A stretch of DNA of 18,107 bases, taken from Lachnospiraceae bacterium (GTDB lineage Bacteria; Bacillota; Clostridia; Lachnospirales; Lachnospiraceae). The stretch is taken from assembly GCA_020860745.1 (NCBI GenBank), contig JAJBTR010000304.1:1-18107 (forward strand). The letters run 5' to 3'. Shown piece after piece: positions 14,488 to 18,107 of this stretch. Numbering within the stretch: the first letter of the stretch is position 1; every line of letters starts with the position of its first letter. Under the pieces are notes generated by a model. That model was not told the origin of the DNA, did not search any database, and saw only the letters and a list, made by a program, of their open reading frames with translations. The position numbers were made by a program, and so were the translations under genes.

Positions 14488-15924
14488 TTACTTCAGTTTT
14501 TTATACAGCGCCTGACGGCTGATTCCCAGCGCCCTGGCAATTTCAGTCTTCGTCAACTGCCTGTCCAACAGAGATTCTATCACCATTCTCTCGACAGTCT
14601 GGTTCAACTGTCGAAGATCAATTTTAAAATTCTCATCCACCAGCACATCCTTCGACTCGGAAAGCTTCAATATATCACCGGCGGAATTGTCACCGGAAAA
14701 TGCAAAATAACGCAGCGCTGTACTCTTAATTTCCCTGACGTTTCCGATCCAGTCATGCTGCAACAGCAAATCCGTAAAATCTGCAGAAAGCACTATGCTT
14801 TCCGAATCCTGGTGGTTCAATTCCGCCAGATAATGGCGGAATAGCAAAAGAATATCCTTTTTTCGCTCACGCACAGGCGGGATCTTGATTTCAAACGTAT
14901 TCAGGCGAAAAAACAGGTCTCTGCGAAAATTATCCTGACGAATCATGTCGGGAAGAGGCTGATTGGATGCCGCAATCACCCTCAAATCCAACGGAATGAC
15001 ATAGTCAGATCCAACTCTCATGACCTCCCGCTGCTCCAGCACTCTCAAAATCTTTGCCTGCAAATTTTCCGGCATACTGTTGATTTCATCCAGAAAAATC
15101 GTGCCCTCATGTGCTAACTCAAACAGCCCGGCTTTTCCCTCTTTCTTTGCACCGGTAAAAGAACCGCCCACATACCCGAACAACTCACTTTCCAAAAGTG
15201 ATTCTGTCAGGGCGGCACAGTTTACCGCGACAAAGGGGCCTTGTCTTCGTCTGCTTGCGTTGTGAATACTCTGCGCAAACAATTCTTTGCCTGTACCATT
15301 CTCACCATAGATCAACACGGATCCATCCATACCGGCAATTTTCTTCGCATGGTCAATAATCCGGCACATTCCTGCATCTTTCGTCAGAATATCTTCAAAA
15401 TAATACTTTGCAACTAATCCTTTTTGCGTCAATTTTCGGCGGATATTGCGCTCCGCTTCCTGAATTTTAGTCACATCCTGAATCGTTGCAATAAATTTCT
15501 CTTCCTGATAATACTGCACAGGCGCAATCGTCACGTTCAGCGTGGCATTTCTGACATGGCTAAAAAATACCACCGGATTATCTTCGCAAATCTCACGCGA
15601 GCGGCGTGCCGGCATATCCCGGATCACTTCCCTGATATCTTTTCCATTCAACTCATCAATCGGCATATGCAGGAGCTGCTCCGCTCTGCGATTGGCCTCA
15701 CATATAATATGGTGCTGGTCAAAAATCAAAATTCCCTCGTCAATATTAGACAGGATGCTCTTCATGAGATTTGTGTGCTGCACATTCATCCCGGACTGCC
15801 GAAGATGATTAACTGCCCGCTCTACGGCTTCTCTCGCAGATTCAGCCTGCGTCCCGATATCTTTTAATATCAGATCTTTCCGGCTTGTGACCTGCGGTGC
15901 CAGAACACTGGTAACGACCATCAC
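14488..15924 (-). CDS. PrpR-type sigma-54 activator, PAS-AAA-HTH part (second frame)
   Basis: A 478-codon frame starting at GTG 15924 or ATG 15921. Its first 40 or so residues are the end of a PrpR_N sensor domain (VVTSVLAPQVTSRKDLILK and following). A PAS domain comes next (about 50-155, ILSNIDEGILIFDQHH). The AAA+ module has Walker A GENGTGKE (207-214), the sigma-54 contact loop GSFTGA (usual form GAFTGA), Walker B GTIFLDEI and the arginine region FRRDLFFRL. It ends in a Fis-type helix-turn-helix (KTEIARALGISRQALYKKLK). The missing front of the sensor domain lies in the preceding frame (15921-16385). A -1 shift at 15951-15957 would join them into a 632-residue activator, the normal size. 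It probably controls the operon starting at 14183. Confidence 0.9.
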   Translation of the reverse strand: MMVVTSVLAPQVTSRKDLILKDIGTQAESAREAVERAVNHLRQSGMNVQHTNLMKSILSNIDEGILIFDQHHIICEANRRAEQLLHMPIDELNGKDIREVIRDMPARRSREICEDNPVVFFSHVRNATLNVTIAPVQYYQEEKFIATIQDVTKIQEAERNIRRKLTQKGLVAKYYFEDILTKDAGMCRIIDHAKKIAGMDGSVLIYGENGTGKELFAQSIHNASRRRQGPFVAVNCAALTESLLESELFGYVGGSFTGAKKEGKAGLFELAHEGTIFLDEINSMPENLQAKILRVLEQREVMRVGSDYVIPLDLRVIAASNQPLPDMIRQDNFRRDLFFRLNTFEIKIPPVRERKKDILLLFRHYLAELNHQDSESIVLSADFTDLLLQHDWIGNVREIKSTALRYFAFSGDNSAGDILKLSESKDVLVDENFKIDLRQLNQTVERMVIESLLDRQLTKTEIARALGISRQALYKKLK

Positions 15925-15957
15925 CTGCTGTTCCGGTATCGACTCGATCTGTTTTTT
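15900..15957 (-). other. Candidate -1 frameshift site: slippery A AAA AAC plus stem-loop
   Basis: On the - strand the zero frame reads TTA AAA AAC (heptamer at 15957-15951), the correct phase for -1 slippage. The -1 frame then runs KQIESIPEQQVMVV straight into the downstream regulator frame. A stem begins 14 nt after the heptamer: CCGGAACA (15936-15929) with TGTTCTGG (15907-15900). An inner stem, GGTGAT (15925-15920) with GTTACC (15915-15910), has a 4-nt loop. The upstream stop in the -1 frame (15975-15973) and the zero-frame stop (15923-15921) bracket the site. A chance deletion in the A-run, or translational coupling at the TGATG overlap, are alternatives. Confidence 0.5.
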
Positions 15958-16385
15958 AATTCTTCCGGGGTTCTATATCGCCTCACCTCAATCGAAACCT
16001 GAAACAATGGCAGGTTTTTCTCAAACGAGACTGCTATTTTCTGATATAAAATAACATATATTTTACCGCTATATTTTTCTGTATCAATACATTGTCCAAT
16101 AGCTGTCAGAATATCAGATGTCTGTACCCGTACCTCCAACACACTGATGGAATCTGCAACTCCCATCAAACGGTCAAACGTACCTCCGCGTGCAATGATA
16201 GCGCCGTATCCCTCCTCGCAAAGGCGACGGTATTCTGATCTTACATGATCCAGATCGATAGTCTGAACGATAACCGTTCCTTCATCCACATATTTTCTCA
16301 GATTATTTTCCATTGGAGCTATCCACTCTTCAGAGGATACCACGTACGCTATCTTCTTTGAGAGGGTATTCATCATATCAGCCAT
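15921..16385 (-). CDS. PrpR_N sensor domain, first frame of split regulator
   Basis: A 154-codon frame encoding most of a PrpR_N-type ligand-sensing domain: KIAYVVSSEEW, EEGYGAIIARGGTFDRL, then VLEVRVQTSDILTAI. After residue 142 or so (EELKN) the family similarity stops, and the last 11 residues, rich in Arg and Ser, look like out-of-frame sequence. The stop TGA overlaps the ATG of the second frame (TGATG). In PrpR of Salmonella this domain senses 2-methylcitrate, so a substituted hydroxy-polycarboxylate is a reasonable inducer type here. The ribosome binding site is weak (GAAGAA; GGAG is 14 nt away). A promoter is visible at 16469-16497. Alone this piece would be an incomplete domain without DNA-binding function. 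Confidence 0.85.
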   Translation of the reverse strand: MADMMNTLSKKIAYVVSSEEWIAPMENNLRKYVDEGTVIVQTIDLDHVRSEYRRLCEEGYGAIIARGGTFDRLMGVADSISVLEVRVQTSDILTAIGQCIDTEKYSGKIYVILYQKIAVSFEKNLPLFQVSIEVRRYRTPEELKNRSSRYRNSR

Positions 16386-16468
16386 TTCTTCTATATCGTC
16401 TCCACTCCATCACATATCTAATCCCATCATTCAACATCTTAAAGCAATCCAATCCCCTATTGTTATCT

Positions 16469-16497
16469 ATCATAACAAACATTCAAAGATTTATCCA
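16469..16497 (-). promoter_or_regulatory. Candidate promoter of the regulator gene
   Basis: On the - strand TGGATA (16497-16492), a 17-bp spacer and TATGAT (16474-16469) fit a sigma-70 promoter with a moderate -35 box. The -10 box lies inside GTTAT-GATAG-ATAAC (16476-16462 on the - strand), a small inverted repeat that may be an operator. The rest of 16386-16572 shows no gene. Confidence 0.5.
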
Positions 16498-16572
16498 TGA
16501 CTTTGAAATGATGTTTCGCCAACGTTTTTCAGATAACACAAATCCATTTCTGCCCCGTTTATCAGGTTTTAT

Positions 16573-17925
16573 TTATAGTAACGGCGTCATGTAAACCGGC
16601 AGGAAAACAATCCCTTCTTCTTCTTTTCTATCACCGGTGTGAATCACATAAGGGATATAAGTTTGCTCCGAATATTTTTTTATAAACTTTTTCAACGACG
16701 AAATCGTATAATTTTTGCCTGATTTCACCTCAATTGGAGAGATATTATGACGATTTGTAATTTTGCTTTTCGCAATCAGAAAATCAATCTCCATCCGGGA
16801 CTCCCTGTCTTCCCTGGATGGGTTGGAATAAAAGTATAATTTATGTCCTGCAGCAGCCAGCATCTGGGCAACAACATTTTCCATAATCATTCCTTTATCC
16901 ACTTCCAGTTTGTCAAATAAAAGCTTCTTATAAATTTCCTCACTGACAATCCCATTCTCATCGAATGCATGACTGATCAACAGACCGGTATCTCCCATAT
17001 AACATTTCAACGTCAGACGATCCATATTCAGCTTCAGACCCAGATTGGGTGCGGTGGCATTGTAGCATATATTTGTAATCATTGCATCTTCCAACCAGAA
17101 CAGGGCATCCTCATATTCCCGGAACCTGGCTCCCTTTTTTAAAGAAGACAGGCGGAATTTTTTCTCATGTTTCTGAAGCTGTGCGGGAATCTCATCAAAA
17201 ATGCTCTCTACTTTCATCTCATATCCCTGCGCGTGTTTCACGATATCAGCGCGGTAAAGTGCAAGAATATCTCTCTTGATCTGATCTACCTGATCAAAAT
17301 CCCGCGTCTTCGTGTACTCATTCACCGCCTGTGGCATGCCCCCGACAATCAGATACTGACGAAAATAATCCATCGATTTTCTATGCATCGTCTGCCCCAT
17401 CGGCGTCTTTTCATCGTAACATTTTCGAATAATATCCATTAGGATATCGTTTCCCATCGCCCAGAGAAACTCTTCAAAATCCATCGGATACATTCGTATA
17501 TGCCGCTCCTCGGATGGAATCAGAATATCACTGACATTCTTTTTTATTGACATCAGAGAACCGGTCTCCACATAATCATATCTGCCATCAGCCACAAGAT
17601 ATTTGATGGCAGCCCGCGCCTTTGGAAACATCTGAACCTCATCAAAAATAATCAGAGAGTCCCGATTATGCAGTTTTACATTAAAATATCCGGAGAGATA
17701 CATGAAAAGAGTATCCAGATCGTTCAGATAATGCAAAAATAAATTCCTCACATCATCATCAACCCGGTTAAAATCTATCAGAATATAAGATTTATAATTT
17801 TGCCTTGCAAATTCTTCTACTATATAGCTTTTTCCCACACGACGCGCACCGTCAACCAACAATGCTGTCTTTCCTTCCGAAGTTTTTTTCCATTTAACAA
17901 GTTCATTGTAAATCTTTCTTCTCAT
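16573..17925 (-). CDS. AAA ATPase with DUF4143-like C-terminus
   Basis: A 450-residue protein of the AAA_14 plus DUF4143 family. With the start at 17925, the P-loop is GARRVGKS (26-33) and Walker B is LIIFDEVQ, with D95 and E96. The substrate-recognition segment VETGSLMSI follows. The C-terminal DUF4143 region shows E379-I-D381 and E399-V-K401 (PIEVKSGKN), the pattern of a PD-(D/E)XK nuclease-like fold. The ATG at 17925 begins MRRKIYNELVKWK, where homologues usually start. An upstream ATG (17970) and a TTG (17985) extend the frame by 15 and 20 residues and cannot be excluded. The function of this abundant family is unknown. The 33-bp-spaced repeats upstream may control it. Confidence 0.87.
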   Translation of the reverse strand: MRRKIYNELVKWKKTSEGKTALLVDGARRVGKSYIVEEFARQNYKSYILIDFNRVDDDVRNLFLHYLNDLDTLFMYLSGYFNVKLHNRDSLIIFDEVQMFPKARAAIKYLVADGRYDYVETGSLMSIKKNVSDILIPSEERHIRMYPMDFEEFLWAMGNDILMDIIRKCYDEKTPMGQTMHRKSMDYFRQYLIVGGMPQAVNEYTKTRDFDQVDQIKRDILALYRADIVKHAQGYEMKVESIFDEIPAQLQKHEKKFRLSSLKKGARFREYEDALFWLEDAMITNICYNATAPNLGLKLNMDRLTLKCYMGDTGLLISHAFDENGIVSEEIYKKLLFDKLEVDKGMIMENVVAQMLAAAGHKLYFYSNPSREDRESRMEIDFLIAKSKITNRHNISPIEVKSGKNYTISSLKKFIKKYSEQTYIPYVIHTGDRKEEEGIVFLPVYMTPLL

Positions 17926-17976
17926 GACAGACCTGCTTTCCGGCAACACATAATTAAGGTTTTTATACATTGATGG

Positions 17977-18075
17977 TATCACCAATTCAAAGTTTTTTCA
18001 ATTCATTTTTATCACCAAATCAATATTTCTTTCTACCGCTCTTGTCACCAATTCAAGTTTTTTGGTTGTAATCAT
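17977..18075. repeat. Three repeats at exact 33-bp spacing upstream of AAA ATPase
   Basis: TATCACCAATTCAAAG (17977), TATCACCAAATCAATA (18010) and TGTCACCAATTCAAGT (18043) each start 33 bp after the last. The first and third are followed by TTTTT. On the - strand the core reads TTGAATTGGTGA. The array lies directly before the ATPase gene, and the first copy overlaps its possible upstream starts. No clear promoter or other gene is seen in 17926-18107. Confidence 0.7.
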
Positions 18076-18107
18076 CCAGAAAATGATATTTTTCACCATC
18101 CTTAGTG

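Overview
The window looks like part of the chromosome of an anaerobic Clostridia (Bacillota), most likely Lachnospiraceae-like. This rests on strong AGGAGG-type ribosome binding sites, moderate GC, a YtrA-type GntR/ABC operon, ferredoxin-linked 2-oxoacid oxidation, a UbiB-like kinase paired with a phasin-like protein, and AAA ATPases of the kind common in gut Clostridia. The taxonomic call is inference. No tRNA, rRNA, CRISPR array, transposase or phage gene was seen.

Left part, + strand. Positions 1-80 hold two 40-bp imperfect direct repeats. A sigma-70 promoter overlaps a 38-bp dyad (146-183) and drives a three-gene, translationally overlapping operon: a YtrA-type GntR repressor (208-582), an ABC ATPase with a degenerate Walker B region (575-1273) and its permease (1267-2082), closed by a terminator (2130-2170). 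Next, with its own promoter, comes an AAA ATPase with a DUF234-like C-terminus (2304-3719). It is followed by two kinds of tandem repeat (11 bp and 39 bp, 3721-3917) and a Gfo/Idh/MocA oxidoreductase (3994-4947).

Middle, - strand. A phasin-like protein (7187-6885) and a UbiB/ABC1 kinase-like membrane protein (6691-5105) form a unit. They are separated by degenerate 75-bp repeats that look like copies of the phasin 3' end.

Right part, - strand: a catabolic operon read from 14.2 kb down to 7.3 kb. The order is class III CoA-transferase, HMG-CoA-lyase-like enzyme, MatC-like carboxylate carrier, metallo-beta-lactamase-fold hydrolase, then IorA and IorB (thiamine-dependent 2-oxoacid:ferredoxin oxidoreductase). 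A good -24/-12 (sigma-54) promoter lies at 14278-14295. Just upstream is a PrpR-type sigma-54 activator split into two reading frames (16385-15921 and 15924-14488). A slippery heptamer A AAA AAC sits in exactly the right frame, with a stem-loop downstream. The proposed flow is: import of a carboxylate, CoA activation, cleavage to acetyl-CoA plus a 2-oxoacid, then ferredoxin-linked oxidation of the 2-oxoacid to a new acyl-CoA that could serve as CoA donor. A 2-substituted malate such as citramalate would fit. This pathway is inference.

Right end, - strand: a second AAA ATPase with a DUF4143-like C-terminus (17925-16573), preceded by three 33-bp-spaced repeats (17977-18075).
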